Source: an uncultured bacterium
GTDB lineage: Bacteria; Cyanobacteriota; Vampirovibrionia; Gastranaerophilales; Gastranaerophilaceae
Assembly: GCA_902792085.1 (NCBI GenBank)
Contig: CADAYE010000012.1
Location: 1-64,000, forward strand
Direction of reading: 5' to 3'
Length of the DNA stretch: 64,000 bases
In this document: positions 55,758 through 64,000 of the stretch, piece after piece
Layout of the letters: the number at the start of each line of letters is the position of its first letter
Position numbering within the stretch: position 1 is the stretch's first letter
Program-made: the position numbers and the translations under genes
Notes under the pieces: generated by a model
What the model was told of the DNA's origin: nothing
What the model saw: only the letters and a program-made list of their open reading frames with translations
The model's database searches: none

Positions 55758-55788
55758 ATTGCAATTTCACGACGAAAGGGATATTAAA

Positions 55789-56226
55789 ATGCAAGTACAA
55801 AGAGTCCAAAATAATAACTACAAAACAAATTTCACTTTTTCGAGTTTAACATTAAAAAACGAAATTGCTAAATTAAAAAATCCGACAAAGGAAATGGTAC
55901 AAGATATGTACGGTACTTTTGGATTGGATATATTTCAAGGTAAAGAGCATTTGACTATACTCACTGATAAAGAATTTAAAAAATCGAAAAGTTTTATAAC
56001 AAAAATTGTAAATTCAATTACAGAGCAAGAGTTATTTGATTATAAAGAAGTAGATACTCTTACTGATATCATTAATAAATATATAAGGAATAAAAAAATA
56101 GGATTTGTAAAAGACATTGAAAATATGTTTGGAAGAAGAGGTCTTGAAAAACTGAAAGATCCAGATGTATATATCTTCACTTTTAATTCCAACGGTGATA
56201 CGAGATTTATAAATTTACATGATTAG
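55789..56226 (+). CDS. Small orphan protein
   Basis: A 145-aa soluble protein from ATG 55789 (AAGGG upstream); the earlier in-frame ATG at 55753 lies in a REP-like repeat and lacks an SD. The N-terminus QVQRVQNNNYKTNFTFSSL resembles the low-complexity starts of neighbouring orphans. The rest is helical and charged, with IVNSITEQELFDYKEVDTLTDIINKYIRN and a final VYIFTFNSNGDTRFINL strand. The family is not recognised. Confidence 0.6.
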   Translation: MQVQRVQNNNYKTNFTFSSLTLKNEIAKLKNPTKEMVQDMYGTFGLDIFQGKEHLTILTDKEFKKSKSFITKIVNSITEQELFDYKEVDTLTDIINKYIRNKKIGFVKDIENMFGRRGLEKLKDPDVYIFTFNSNGDTRFINLHD

Positions 56227-56331
56227 TTGGCAGAAGACATTTTCGCGTTTTAATAATTTTAAATACTTTTCACAGAAATTTATCCTTTTTAATGCAGTAG
56301 CATGAAAATAAAAACAGAATTTATTGGTTTG

Positions 56332-56340
56332 TGTTATAAT
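56332..56340 (+). promoter_or_regulatory. Extended -10 promoter of the heptose kinase operon
   Basis: TGTTATAAT (TGn-TATAAT) ends 23 nt before the ATG at 56364; no good -35 is seen. Confidence 0.55.
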
Positions 56341-56363
56341 CTTAGAGGTAAGAAGGATAGATT

Positions 56364-57368
56364 ATGAATTTTGATAAAGATAAACTTGTTTCGTCCATAA
56401 AAAGACTTGCAAAAGCAAAAGTTCTTGTGGTTGGCGATTTGGCGCTTGATGAAATGATATACGGGGATGCGGAAAGAATTTCAAGAGAAGCACCTGTTTT
56501 AATATTACAGCATACAAAAACAAAGCATATATTAGGCGGAGCCTCAAATGCTGCGCACAACGTTGCAACATTGAACGACGGTAATGTTGGAGTTGTCGGT
56601 GTTGCAGGGGAAGATTACCACCGAGGTTTTTTGTTTGATACTTTTAAAGATGCCAAAATAAATTGTGACGGAATCGTAATTGATAAAGATCGTAAAACTA
56701 TTGTAAAAACAAGAATTTCAGGTTCTATTACAACATCAATAACTCAACAGATAGTGAGAATTGACAGACAATCAAAAGGTTTTATTTCGGAAGAAACAGA
56801 AAATAAAATTATTGAAAAAATTGAAAAACTTTTGCCTGAATATGATGCTGTTATATTGTCAAATTATCATATCGGAACGCTTACTGATAAAATTATCAGT
56901 TATACAACAGAACTTGCAAATAAACTTGGTAAAATTGTTGTTGTTGATGCTCAAATGGATTTGGGTTCATATAAAAATGTAACTTCAATGACCCCGAATT
57001 TACCTGATACTGAAAAATCAGTCGGGTTTGAAATCCATAGTGAAGAAGATTTGAAACGGGCAGGTGATTTGTTGCTTGCACAGACAAATGCAAAATCAAT
57101 TTTGATAACCTGCGGTGCTGATGGGATGTTTGTAACTGAGCCAAATAAAAAATATCAAAAAATTCCGGTATTTAATAAGTCGGAAGTGTTTGATGTTACT
57201 GGTGCCGGTGATACTGTTACAGCGGTTTATTCTCTTGCTTTGGCTTCAGGAATTGACCCTGTATATTCGGCAATAATCGGTAATGTCGCTGCAAGTATTG
57301 TTGTAAGACAGTTTGGCTGTGCAACAACAACAATTCAGGATTTACTTAATGCCGTTGAAAAATTGTAG
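56364..57368 (+). CDS. hldE: D-glycero-beta-D-manno-heptose-7-phosphate kinase (RfaE1/HldE kinase domain)
   Basis: A 334-aa PfkB-type sugar kinase equivalent to the N-terminal domain of HldE, acting in ADP-heptose synthesis for the LPS core. VVGDLALDEMIYGDAERISREAPVLILQ is typical of RfaE, GGASNAAHNVATL is the sugar-binding loop and DVTGAGDTVTAVYSLAL the catalytic GAGD site. The cytidylyltransferase half is absent, so a separate enzyme should exist elsewhere. It is the first gene of a three-gene operon. Confidence 0.9.
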   Translation: MNFDKDKLVSSIKRLAKAKVLVVGDLALDEMIYGDAERISREAPVLILQHTKTKHILGGASNAAHNVATLNDGNVGVVGVAGEDYHRGFLFDTFKDAKINCDGIVIDKDRKTIVKTRISGSITTSITQQIVRIDRQSKGFISEETENKIIEKIEKLLPEYDAVILSNYHIGTLTDKIISYTTELANKLGKIVVVDAQMDLGSYKNVTSMTPNLPDTEKSVGFEIHSEEDLKRAGDLLLAQTNAKSILITCGADGMFVTEPNKKYQKIPVFNKSEVFDVTGAGDTVTAVYSLALASGIDPVYSAIIGNVAASIVVRQFGCATTTIQDLLNAVEKL

Positions 57369-57385
57369 TATATAAGGAGAATTAT

Positions 57386-57952
57386 ATGGAAAAATTTAAA
57401 GAAATTATGAAAAAAATCAGACTTGTTGATTTTATAATAATTGCTTTTTGTATTGTTGCGTTATGCGTTGGGTTCTACACTTATAAAGGATTCAGGCAGA
57501 CTGCAGATAAACAAATTGAAGCAACATCAAAGATTGTTTTTAAGGTATTTATGAGAGGGGTTACTTTCTCAGGAGAACAAATTCCAATTAAAAAAGGAGA
57601 AAAGACTTTTATCAGTATAAGAAATGTCCCTTACTCAAATCTTGATGTGGTTGATGTAAATGCTGACAGAAGAAAGATTGTTATTCCGACTCCGACAGGA
57701 CAAAAGGTTTTGACTGTAACAGATGCCGCACAACCGGATTTGTATGATGTTGTTGTAACACTGACAGATACTGCAAAAATCACAAAAGACGGTGCAGTAG
57801 TCGGCGGTAATAAAATTAAAATGGGTTTACCTATTACTTTAGAGGGGGCGGATTATAAATTTACCGGTTCGGTGTCTGATTTGAAAGTTATTGATGCCGT
57901 TGATGATGAAAAAGTAAACAGAGATATGAATACAACCGATGATGTTCAATAG
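57386..57952 (+). CDS. DUF4330-family membrane-anchored protein
   Basis: A 188-aa protein with one N-terminal membrane helix (about 12-29, LVDFIIIAFCIVALCVGFYTY) and an extracytoplasmic beta-rich domain (KIVFKVFMRGVTFSGEQIPIKKGEKTFISIRNVPYSNLDVVDV). This layout and sequence fit DUF4330, of unknown function. It overlaps the O-antigen ligase-like gene by 14 nt, which suggests a shared envelope polysaccharide role. Confidence 0.8.
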   Translation: MEKFKEIMKKIRLVDFIIIAFCIVALCVGFYTYKGFRQTADKQIEATSKIVFKVFMRGVTFSGEQIPIKKGEKTFISIRNVPYSNLDVVDVNADRRKIVIPTPTGQKVLTVTDAAQPDLYDVVVTLTDTAKITKDGAVVGGNKIKMGLPITLEGADYKFTGSVSDLKVIDAVDDEKVNRDMNTTDDVQ

Positions 57953-59261
57953 TATTTTAAAATTTTCACAAGATAAACTAAATTATTTTTACAGCAACAG
58001 TTTAATTTTGCAAAATATTGATAAAATTATTTTGCCGTTTATATTGCTGACTTTTATATCATCAATGTTTATGAACTCTGATTATATAGGGTTTATTGCA
58101 TTGATAGTAATGTTTTTGACTTTTATCAAATTTATTTTTTGTAAAGGGCAAAAATTTGAACTAAAATCATTTGAACTATTTTTGCTGATATATTTTATGA
58201 TTGTTATTGTCAGTCTTTTTGGCTCAACTCTTTTTTCTTTGAGTTTAAAAGGATTTTTTAAGACTTTTGTTTATATCGGATTTTATTTTTCAGTAAGCAG
58301 GTATTTAAAGGATAATAAAAAACATATTCCTTTAATTTTGGGTACAATAGCGGGGTGTATTACCTTTGAGGCTTTAATCGGAATATTCCAAAGCACTTTG
58401 CATCTTGAACAAATTTCGACCTGGCAGGATACATCAAATCTTAATCCGGAAGATGTAATCTCAAGGGTTTATGGTACATTAAAGCCATTAAATCCAAATC
58501 TTTACGGCGGATATTTGGTATGCGGTTTGCCTGTTGTAATTGGCAGTGTATTTTATTTTTTGTATAAAAAATCTTATAAACTTTTGTTATTTTCGACTTT
58601 GTCCTGCTTATGCGTTTGTTATTCAATACTGCAAACAGGTTGCAGAGGTGCGTATTTATCTATGATACTTGTTTTTGGACTTGTATTTTTGTTGAGTGCA
58701 AAATTTTTCTGGAATACTTATAAAAAAATCTATATTTCTTTAATAAGCGGGGCAACATTATTAATGATTTTTGCTTTGACATTTGTAAATTCTTTGAGAT
58801 TACGATTTTTGTCTATCTTTGCAATGAGAAATGATTCCTCAAATTCCTTCAGGTTTAATGTCTATCATTCATCATTAGAAATGTTTAAGGATAATTGGCT
58901 TTTGGGAATAGGTGTCGGAAACAAAAATTTCAGAGAAATTTACGGTTTATATATGAAAACAGGCTTTGATGCTTTGAGTGCTTATAATATTTATCTCGAA
59001 ACCGCAGTAGAAAGCGGAATTTTTGCTCTTATTTCATTTGTTGCATTTTTAGGTAAACTTATACATGACGCAGTAAAATATGTTTTAACATCAAAAAATA
59101 TCGTTAATGTAATTTTTGTATGTGCGTGTGTAATTTCAATATGTTCAGCGCTTTTTCACGGTCTTGTAGATACGATTTATTTCAGACCTCAACTTCAGTT
59201 TATATTTTGGACTTTTGTGGCTGTTATATACTCAATTCTTTCTGATAATGCGGATGCTTAA
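57939..59261 (+). CDS. O-antigen ligase/polymerase-like membrane protein
   Basis: A 440-aa integral membrane protein with about ten to twelve hydrophobic segments. A large periplasmic loop region contains SRVYGTLKPLNPNLYGGYLVCGLPVVIG, QTGCRGAYLSMILVF and a WLLGIGVGNKNFREIYG motif, typical of the Wzy_C/WaaL family that polymerises or ligates O-antigen. With the heptose kinase it supports LPS core/O-antigen assembly. Ligase and polymerase cannot be told apart. Confidence 0.87.
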   Translation: MMFNSILKFSQDKLNYFYSNSLILQNIDKIILPFILLTFISSMFMNSDYIGFIALIVMFLTFIKFIFCKGQKFELKSFELFLLIYFMIVIVSLFGSTLFSLSLKGFFKTFVYIGFYFSVSRYLKDNKKHIPLILGTIAGCITFEALIGIFQSTLHLEQISTWQDTSNLNPEDVISRVYGTLKPLNPNLYGGYLVCGLPVVIGSVFYFLYKKSYKLLLFSTLSCLCVCYSILQTGCRGAYLSMILVFGLVFLLSAKFFWNTYKKIYISLISGATLLMIFALTFVNSLRLRFLSIFAMRNDSSNSFRFNVYHSSLEMFKDNWLLGIGVGNKNFREIYGLYMKTGFDALSAYNIYLETAVESGIFALISFVAFLGKLIHDAVKYVLTSKNIVNVIFVCACVISICSALFHGLVDTIYFRPQLQFIFWTFVAVIYSILSDNADA

Positions 59262-59641
59262 CAGCAAAAACCGCCCATCCCCCAACCCATACCGTAAGGC
59301 ATCATTCCGTAGCCATAGTTCATTGAATAACTGTAACAACACGGACTATTAAAAAACATCCAAGGGGTGCAGGCACTCATTAGTCCCAATGTCCCTATTG
59401 TATTTGAAACAGGATTACCGTATCCTGTATATAAATTTATTGTGTTTCCGACAGGATTGCCGAATCTCTGCATTTCATAAGCAACTTCGTTTCTTGCAAG
59501 TCCATTAAAAATGTTCCCTGCAAAATTTGCAGTTGCAATTTGCGTAGGTATTCCGTTATTTCGTGCATCAATATAACTTACAAGCGACTGCAAACCGCAA
59601 TTTATACCGCTTAATGTTCTCATATTCTCTGCGTAGCCCAA
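59258..59641 (-). CDS. Gly/Tyr/Cys-rich orphan protein (TTG start)
   Basis: A 127-aa protein starting at TTG 59641 with AGGAG upstream. The N-terminal 70 residues are helical (GINCGLQSLVSYIDARNNGIPTQIATANFAGNIFNGLARNEVAYEMQRFG). Two similar units, GNPVGNTINLYTGYGNPVSNTIGTLG, follow. The last 35 residues are Gly/Met/Tyr/Cys-rich (MNYGYGMMPYGMGWGMGGFCC), like the Gly-rich paralogues at 4417 and 5230. A TACTTTATAT-type box lies about 31 nt upstream. The function is unknown. Confidence 0.65.
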   Translation of the reverse strand: MGYAENMRTLSGINCGLQSLVSYIDARNNGIPTQIATANFAGNIFNGLARNEVAYEMQRFGNPVGNTINLYTGYGNPVSNTIGTLGLMSACTPWMFFNSPCCYSYSMNYGYGMMPYGMGWGMGGFCC

Positions 59642-59672
59642 GTGCCTCTCCTTAAATTTGTTATTACTTATT

Positions 59673-59683
59673 AATATAAAGTT
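59673..59683 (-). promoter_or_regulatory. AACTTTATATT box upstream of the Gly/Tyr/Cys-rich gene
   Basis: Minus-strand AACTTTATATT lies about 31 nt before the TTG at 59641 and differs by two bases from the TACTTTATATA boxes of four other orphan genes. Confidence 0.4.
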
Positions 59684-59853
59684 ATTATTGTTGTAAAAAT
59701 TGCGTATTTTTAATTTAAATGTAAAGATATATTAAGTATATACTTTTTATATAAATAATTCGGGCAGTCAAATTTAATCCTTACGGCAATTATTTTATAT
59801 TTGTGAGAGTTTATAATTTTTTTATAGAGATTTTGTGTATGGAGAAAATTATT

Positions 59854-60159
59854 ATGTTTACAGGGAACAGTTTAAATGAGTGCGTGTTTAATCGCCTGGA
59901 AATGAAAAATATTGATAAAAATTTACTGCCTTGGTTTGAAGATATAATTGATGAAAATAATTGTAAAATTGAACGAAAAGAGTGGAAAAGCAAGTATAAC
60001 AGTTATGTTGTATATGATTATGAGCCGTTTTGCACAGACGGGTTTGAAATTAATCTTTTAATAACCGCAAAAGACTGTGCGCATCTGAATTTTGTCAAAT
60101 ATCTATATGATGAAAAGGTTAGTACAATTGAATATCTGAATAATTGTGTAATGATTTAA
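59854..60159 (+). CDS. Small orphan protein
   Basis: A 101-aa soluble protein from ATG 59854 (GGAG 9 nt upstream), preferred over the GTG at 59803, which has no SD. It contains FTGNSLNECVFNRLEMKNIDKNLLPWFEDIIDENNCKIERKEWKSKYNSYVVYDYEPF and a short C-terminal alpha/beta region with NLLITAKDCAHLNFVKYLYDEK. The family is not recognised. A TATATACTTTTTATAT sequence lies about 110 nt upstream. A terminator follows at once (60166-60192). Confidence 0.6.
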   Translation: MFTGNSLNECVFNRLEMKNIDKNLLPWFEDIIDENNCKIERKEWKSKYNSYVVYDYEPFCTDGFEINLLITAKDCAHLNFVKYLYDEKVSTIEYLNNCVMI

Positions 60160-60165
60160 GCATCA

Positions 60166-60192
60166 AAAAAGCCCTCAATGAAGAGGGCTTTT
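60166..60192. terminator. Bidirectional terminator
   Basis: AAAAGCCCTC-AATGAA-GAGGGCTTTT between convergent genes ending at 60159 and 60205. Confidence 0.92.
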
Positions 60193-60204
60193 ATAAATTT
60201 TATT

Positions 60205-60504
60205 CTATTCTGCTGATTCAGTCGCAGGAGCGGTTTCTCCAATTTCTTTAAAACAGTCTTTGCAGTAAACTTCTCTACCCGGAACAGGTTTAAAAGGGAC
60301 CTGAGTTTGAACTCCGCATTTCGAGCATACAGCATCAAACATTTTTCTTGATTTACGGTGTTGTTTTCTTCTTGCTTTGCGACATTCCGGGCATCTTTTA
60401 GGTTTGTTTACAAGCCCTTTTTCTGCGTAAAACTCTTGTTCTCCCGCGCTAAATACAAACTCCTGACCACAGTCTTCGCAGACTAACTTTTCATCTTCGT
60501 ACAT
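60205..60504 (-). CDS. Zinc-ribbon protein
   Basis: A 99-aa protein with three CxxC pairs arranged as CEDCGQEF...CPECRKARRK, CSKCG and CKDC. The first pair with FVFSAGEQEFYAEKGLVNKPKRC is the zf-trcl-type 'probable zinc-binding domain'; the last two with VPFKPVPGREVYC make the CxxCG_CxxC-type ribbon common in cyanobacteria and Bacillota. The middle is strongly basic, so nucleic-acid binding is plausible. The 5' leader holds a short GGTCTTAAAAAGACC hairpin. Confidence 0.85.
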   Translation of the reverse strand: MYEDEKLVCEDCGQEFVFSAGEQEFYAEKGLVNKPKRCPECRKARRKQHRKSRKMFDAVCSKCGVQTQVPFKPVPGREVYCKDCFKEIGETAPATESAE

Positions 60505-60692
60505 TGTTTTTCTCCTGATTTGTGTACTTTTGGTCTTTTTAAGACCGACTATTCAAGTCTTATTTTACACTTTTTTTAGAATAATGCAAGTTTAAGGTTT
60601 ATTATTTATAAAATTGTAACATGGTATTATTTATTTTTAATGTTTTAATTATAATATAGAAACAATAGCATATATTGATGGAGTTGTTTTAA

Positions 60693-61586
60693 ATGAAAGG
60701 TATTATATTAGCAGCAGGTGCAGGTACAAGGTTATATCCGGCTTCTCAGCCGATATCAAAAATTTTATTGCCGATTTATGATAAGCCTATGATTTATTAT
60801 CCTTTATCAACTTTAATGTTAGCAGGAATCAGAGATATACTTATTATTACAAATGAGGCTGATAATGATAATTTTCAAAAATTGCTCGGTGATGGTTCTC
60901 AGTTTGGCTTAAATATTCAGTATAAAATTCAGTATGTTCAAAGAGGGATTGCTGATGCATTTTTAATTGCCGAAGATTTTATTGAGGGTGATAATGTTGC
61001 ATTAATTTTAGGTGATAATATTTATCATGGTTTTGGTTTTTCTACTTTCTTAAAACAAGTATTGAAAAATAAAGACGGAGCAACTGTTTTTGGGTACAGA
61101 GTAAAAGACCCTGAAAGGTTTGGGGTTGTTGAGTTTGACAGAAACGGTAAAGCGTTATCGTTAGAAGAAAAACCCTCTAAACCGAAATCAAATTATGCGG
61201 TTACAGGTTTGTATTTCTATGACAAGCATGTTTGTCAGTATGCAAGAACTCTTACACCTTCTGCAAGAGGAGAACTTGAAATTACAGATTTGAATAAGGT
61301 TTACCTTGAAAACGGTAAACTTAATGTTGAAATTTTAGGCAGAGGTTTTACTTGGCTTGATACAGGGACTCAGGATTCTATGCTCGAAGCGGCAAATTTT
61401 GTTCGTGCAATGGAAGCAAATAAAGGTCAATTGATTTCCTGTCTTGAAGAAATTGCACTTTATAAAGGATTTATTACTCCTGATGAACTTGAAAACAAAT
61501 TAGAACGCTTTAAAGGCAAAAGTGCATACTACGATTATGTATTTGATTTAATAGAAGCAGAAAAAACTCAAAAAGTAAATTTTTAA
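60693..61586 (+). CDS. rmlA: Glucose-1-phosphate thymidylyltransferase
   Basis: A 297-aa nucleotidyltransferase making dTDP-glucose, the first step to dTDP-rhamnose. ILAAGAGTRLYPASQPISKILLPIYDKPMIYYPLSTLM is the N-terminal signature, LGDNIYHGFGFS binds metal, and GRGFTWLDTGTQDSMLEAANFV is the C-terminal RmlA mark. The sequence has normal length. The other rml genes are not in the window. A TATAAT box lies about 35 nt upstream. Confidence 0.94.
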   Translation: MKGIILAAGAGTRLYPASQPISKILLPIYDKPMIYYPLSTLMLAGIRDILIITNEADNDNFQKLLGDGSQFGLNIQYKIQYVQRGIADAFLIAEDFIEGDNVALILGDNIYHGFGFSTFLKQVLKNKDGATVFGYRVKDPERFGVVEFDRNGKALSLEEKPSKPKSNYAVTGLYFYDKHVCQYARTLTPSARGELEITDLNKVYLENGKLNVEILGRGFTWLDTGTQDSMLEAANFVRAMEANKGQLISCLEEIALYKGFITPDELENKLERFKGKSAYYDYVFDLIEAEKTQKVNF

Positions 61587-62453
61587 TTAGTGATTATTTA
61601 ATTTATATCTTATAACCTGATTGCTGCCTTGCGCGGAAACAAAAAGCAAATCGCCTGTTATGTGCATGCAGTATGGACTTTGAATGTTTGTTATAATTTC
61701 TGAAACTTCTCCGCCTGTATCAACTTTCAGCACATTGTTTTTATTGTAATTTGCTATGTATAAATTTCCCTGATTATCTCTTTCCAAACCTATCGGACCG
61801 TCAATTTTAGGGCTTTTTATATATACCATTTTTTGATTGTCCGGAGATATTTTATAGATAGTATTATCTGAAAATCCTGCAACATAGAGATTCCCAACTG
61901 AGTCGGTTGTAATTCCTGTTGGGCTTGATATATCATTATAAACACCGTTTGAGTTATTCATAGGGTTAGCATCAGTAAATGATTTTGGCTTATTCTGTTC
62001 TGCCTGTGCAGTCGGTATATCCATGTCCAAAGTATCTGCAAGTTCTTTTGCTCTTGAACCTATCAGTGAATCTGTCGGAATCAGCGTGAGATACATCTTT
62101 GCTTTATCAATGTTGCCAAGTTTTTTACTCAATTCTGCGGCTTTGTAAACTGCTTCATAATCATCAGGCTTCCTTAAAATAATTTGTTTGAAAGCGTTAA
62201 GCGCCTGATCATCTTGCTTTAAATATTCCATTAAAGAACCCAAATTAAAATAGGCATCAATATAATTCGGATCAAGTTCTGTTGCCTTCTTAAAACATTC
62301 CGCGGCCTGCTCGTATGAACCAACCTGATAATACTCTATACCTTTATTATACTGAAGTTTTGCTTCACTTGCCAAATCCGCATTAACAGGAATAAATGTT
62401 CCTGTCACAATTGTCAAAGCGATTGCCAACTTCAAAATTTTATTTAATTTCAT
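61587..62453 (-). CDS. Exported TPR plus NHL-type beta-propeller protein
   Basis: A 288-aa protein from ATG 62453 (GAGG 6 nt upstream); the ATG at 62489 would lie inside malQ and without an SD. A signal peptide (ending VNADLAS) is followed by three TPR units (KLQYNKGIEYYQVGSYEQAAECFKKATELDPN and DAYFNLGSLMEYLKQDDQALNAF). The C-terminal NHL-like repeats contain GLERDNQGNLYIANYNKNNVLKV. Likely a periplasmic or outer-membrane protein-interaction scaffold. It overlaps malQ by 14 nt. Confidence 0.82.
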   Translation of the reverse strand: MKLNKILKLAIALTIVTGTFIPVNADLASEAKLQYNKGIEYYQVGSYEQAAECFKKATELDPNYIDAYFNLGSLMEYLKQDDQALNAFKQIILRKPDDYEAVYKAAELSKKLGNIDKAKMYLTLIPTDSLIGSRAKELADTLDMDIPTAQAEQNKPKSFTDANPMNNSNGVYNDISSPTGITTDSVGNLYVAGFSDNTIYKISPDNQKMVYIKSPKIDGPIGLERDNQGNLYIANYNKNNVLKVDTGGEVSEIITNIQSPYCMHITGDLLFVSAQGSNQVIRYKLNNH

Positions 62454-64000
62454 CAAGTTCCTCGATAATTTTTTTGTTTTTATCCGCAAAATCCTTGCCT
62501 CTTGAAATTATAGCCTTTTTCAAAATCTGTGGCAAGTTTATTACGCTCATTTGTTCAAAATTATCAGGCAATCTTAAACTCCAGTTTTTATCTCCTGATG
62601 TTCCAGGAGTATTATATGTCTCAGACATATCAAAAAAGTCAGTAAAGAAAATTTGTATATTTTCTGCTTTGCAGGCAAAAAGTTCTACAAGTTTTGTTTC
62701 TTTTAGAAAATCCTTATCCTTGGTCATTCGTACAATAATATCGTCAGGATTTTGTTCTTCTTTGTACAAATCTTCAACCAAATTCTTTACATGCAAATAA
62801 CCTTCGTGGGTATTAATCAATGATTTTGCCCATTCGTTTATCGGTTTATTGTCGTGAGTTCCAACCATTGCCCAGCAGTGTGGTGTAATGTTCTTGCATC
62901 TGTACGGGTCGAGTGGTTCTGTCGGAACGGTAAACTGTGTTAATCGCATTCCTAAAAGATCATATTCTTTCATTACTGCTGCAACAGGGTTTGTCAAAGT
63001 CCCCAAATCTTCGCATACGATTGAATCTTTTGTTAAACCTTCTTCTTTTGCCGCAGCAATAACGATTCTTTCTATTAGTCTGCCGTATTTTTTTATTTGT
63101 TCCGGAGTAAGATTTTTTACTCTCTTTTCGTTATCTGCAGTATATTCCATGTTCAAATCTTCTATTGACGGAATAGCAAATTTTTTCAAAAATCCGTGTT
63201 CTGGAGATGAAAATAATCTTCCAGCGCCCATTTCAGGCATTGGTTTTGAACCTTTTTTATAAACCCATGGGTCAATTAACCCTACAATGTGGTCAATTCT
63301 TACTCCTCCGGGATTTTCTCTGAACATCTTTTTATAAAGATTCTTCATCAAAATACCTGCTTCACCCAATGTACCATCTGTATTATAAAGTTTATCGGGG
63401 TTTATGACCGGAAATCCCCAAGCCTGACCGTCTTTTGAAAAATAATCAGGAGGGCAGCCTAAACACCAACCTTCTAAAAATAGAGACTGATAAGCCCATT
63501 CATCTCTGTCAGAGAATGCAACCTGCCTGTCTGCAATCATTTTTATATCTCTGTCTTTTGCAAACTTTCTTGTTTCTTCGTTTTGCTTATTTAATACAAA
63601 TTGAATGAATTTGTATCTGTCAATTTCTTTTGAATATTTTTTTGAAATTTCATCTATTCTTTTTGAAAATTCTATTTTTTCTTCATTAGATTTTGGATTT
63701 AATAAATTTTTATCTGTTTCAGACTTCCAATTGTGCCAGTAGTCACATCCGTGTTCAATAGCCAAAGCTTCATACAAACTGTCATTATCAAGCCATATTT
63801 TATTTTGAATTTTATACGATTCAAATTCTTTATTTAATTTCTTATCATTTAGTTTTATAAAATTATCATACGCTTCTGAAAGTGCTTCTTCTTGTTTGTT
63901 CGTGATATATGAATAACTTGTCTTATTTTTGTTTTTATTCGGGTTATTTTCGACAATTTCTTTAAAAGTAGTTTCTGAAAGAATTTTACCCCATTTTTTT
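62440..64000 (-). CDS. malQ: 4-alpha-glucanotransferase, C-terminal 519 codons (start outside window)
   Basis: The reading frame is open to the right edge, so the true start is beyond 64000. Amylomaltase (GH77) signatures are visible: GCPPDYFSKDGQAWGFP, VRIDHIVGLIDPWVY (nucleophile Asp), VCEDLGTLTNPV (acid/base Glu) and MVGTHDNKP (third Asp). It transfers alpha-1,4-glucan segments in glycogen or maltodextrin use. A 40-70-residue insertion-like, Asn/Lys-rich stretch near the edge may be part of the normal N-terminal region. Confidence 0.93.
   Translation of the reverse strand, partial: KKWGKILSETTFKEIVENNPNKNKNKTSYSYITNKQEEALSEAYDNFIKLNDKKLNKEFESYKIQNKIWLDNDSLYEALAIEHGCDYWHNWKSETDKNLLNPKSNEEKIEFSKRIDEISKKYSKEIDRYKFIQFVLNKQNEETRKFAKDRDIKMIADRQVAFSDRDEWAYQSLFLEGWCLGCPPDYFSKDGQAWGFPVINPDKLYNTDGTLGEAGILMKNLYKKMFRENPGGVRIDHIVGLIDPWVYKKGSKPMPEMGAGRLFSSPEHGFLKKFAIPSIEDLNMEYTADNEKRVKNLTPEQIKKYGRLIERIVIAAAKEEGLTKDSIVCEDLGTLTNPVAAVMKEYDLLGMRLTQFTVPTEPLDPYRCKNITPHCWAMVGTHDNKPINEWAKSLINTHEGYLHVKNLVEDLYKEEQNPDDIIVRMTKDKDFLKETKLVELFACKAENIQIFFTDFFDMSETYNTPGTSGDKNWSLRLPDNFEQMSVINLPQILKKAIISRGKDFADKNKKIIEELDEIK

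Noticed and set aside
62454-62489. Upstream ATG start of the TPR/NHL protein
   Set aside because: It lacks an SD and would add a basic stretch before the signal peptide; ATG 62453 has GAGG.

Overview
The window is AT-rich, densely coded bacterial chromosome. It mixes Gram-negative lipid A and outer-membrane genes (lpxI, lpxB, an lptD/ostA-like gene, a heptose-7-phosphate kinase, an O-antigen ligase-like protein) with smc-scpA-scpB, a GatD-like amidotransferase and a long Bacillus/cyanobacteria-type SRP RNA. Superoxide reductase and an iron-sulfur L-serine dehydratase point to an anaerobe. Together with several orphan hypothetical families, this suggests a gut, non-photosynthetic cyanobacterial relative (Vampirovibrionia/Melainabacteria, order Gastranaerophilales). 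That placement is inference, not proof.

Layout. 1-4094: the start of glnA (running off the left edge), then a four-gene Mu-type transposition module on the minus strand (MuA-like DDE transposase, MuB-like ATPase, a recombinase-type SAM-like domain protein, a phage-type HTH protein) with a TGCA-rich inverted-repeat region upstream. 4235-6275: tRNA-Thr(CGU) and two tandem Gly-rich paralogues, the second frameshifted. 6391-11254: mrnC, miaB, nadK, a GNAT, a GIY-YIG protein and several MITE-like elements that sit on gene 3' ends. 11255-20788: speB-ligA-hypothetical-SIMPL operon, a GatD-like gene that may be leaderless, an ion transporter, yajQ-tyrS-cysE. 20991-29022: small hypotheticals, then a seven-gene operon (radical SAM/DUF2344, RNase E/G, two small membrane proteins, sdaAB, sdaAA, an anchored protein). 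29105-32740: a single-chain restriction-modification-specificity protein. 32742-33284: two back-to-back MITEs. 33377-39508: envelope operon (36-aa membrane peptide, M23/EnvC-like, LptD-like, class II aldolase, LpxI, LpxB). 39568-45916: an orphan protein, dgt-xer-bioD, an MntR/DtxR regulator with a visible operator, superoxide reductase. 46133-46393: SRP RNA. 46674-55565: phosphodiester glycosidase, smc-scpA-scpB-metalloprotease operon, an HNH-like orphan. 55789-64000: heptose kinase/DUF4330/O-antigen ligase operon, Gly-rich and zinc-ribbon small proteins, rmlA, a TPR/NHL protein and malQ running off the right edge.

The strongest unexplained signals are: (i) the compact Mu-like module with a catalytic-domain-less recombinase partner; (ii) a MITE family whose terminal repeats supply the stop codons (AGG TAA) of three unrelated genes; (iii) a shared TACTTTATAT promoter-like box about 30 nt before the start of five orphan genes; (iv) the Gly-rich tandem duplication with a single-base frameshift; (v) the helicase-less R-M-S fusion; (vi) the SRP RNA with a GAAA tetraloop.
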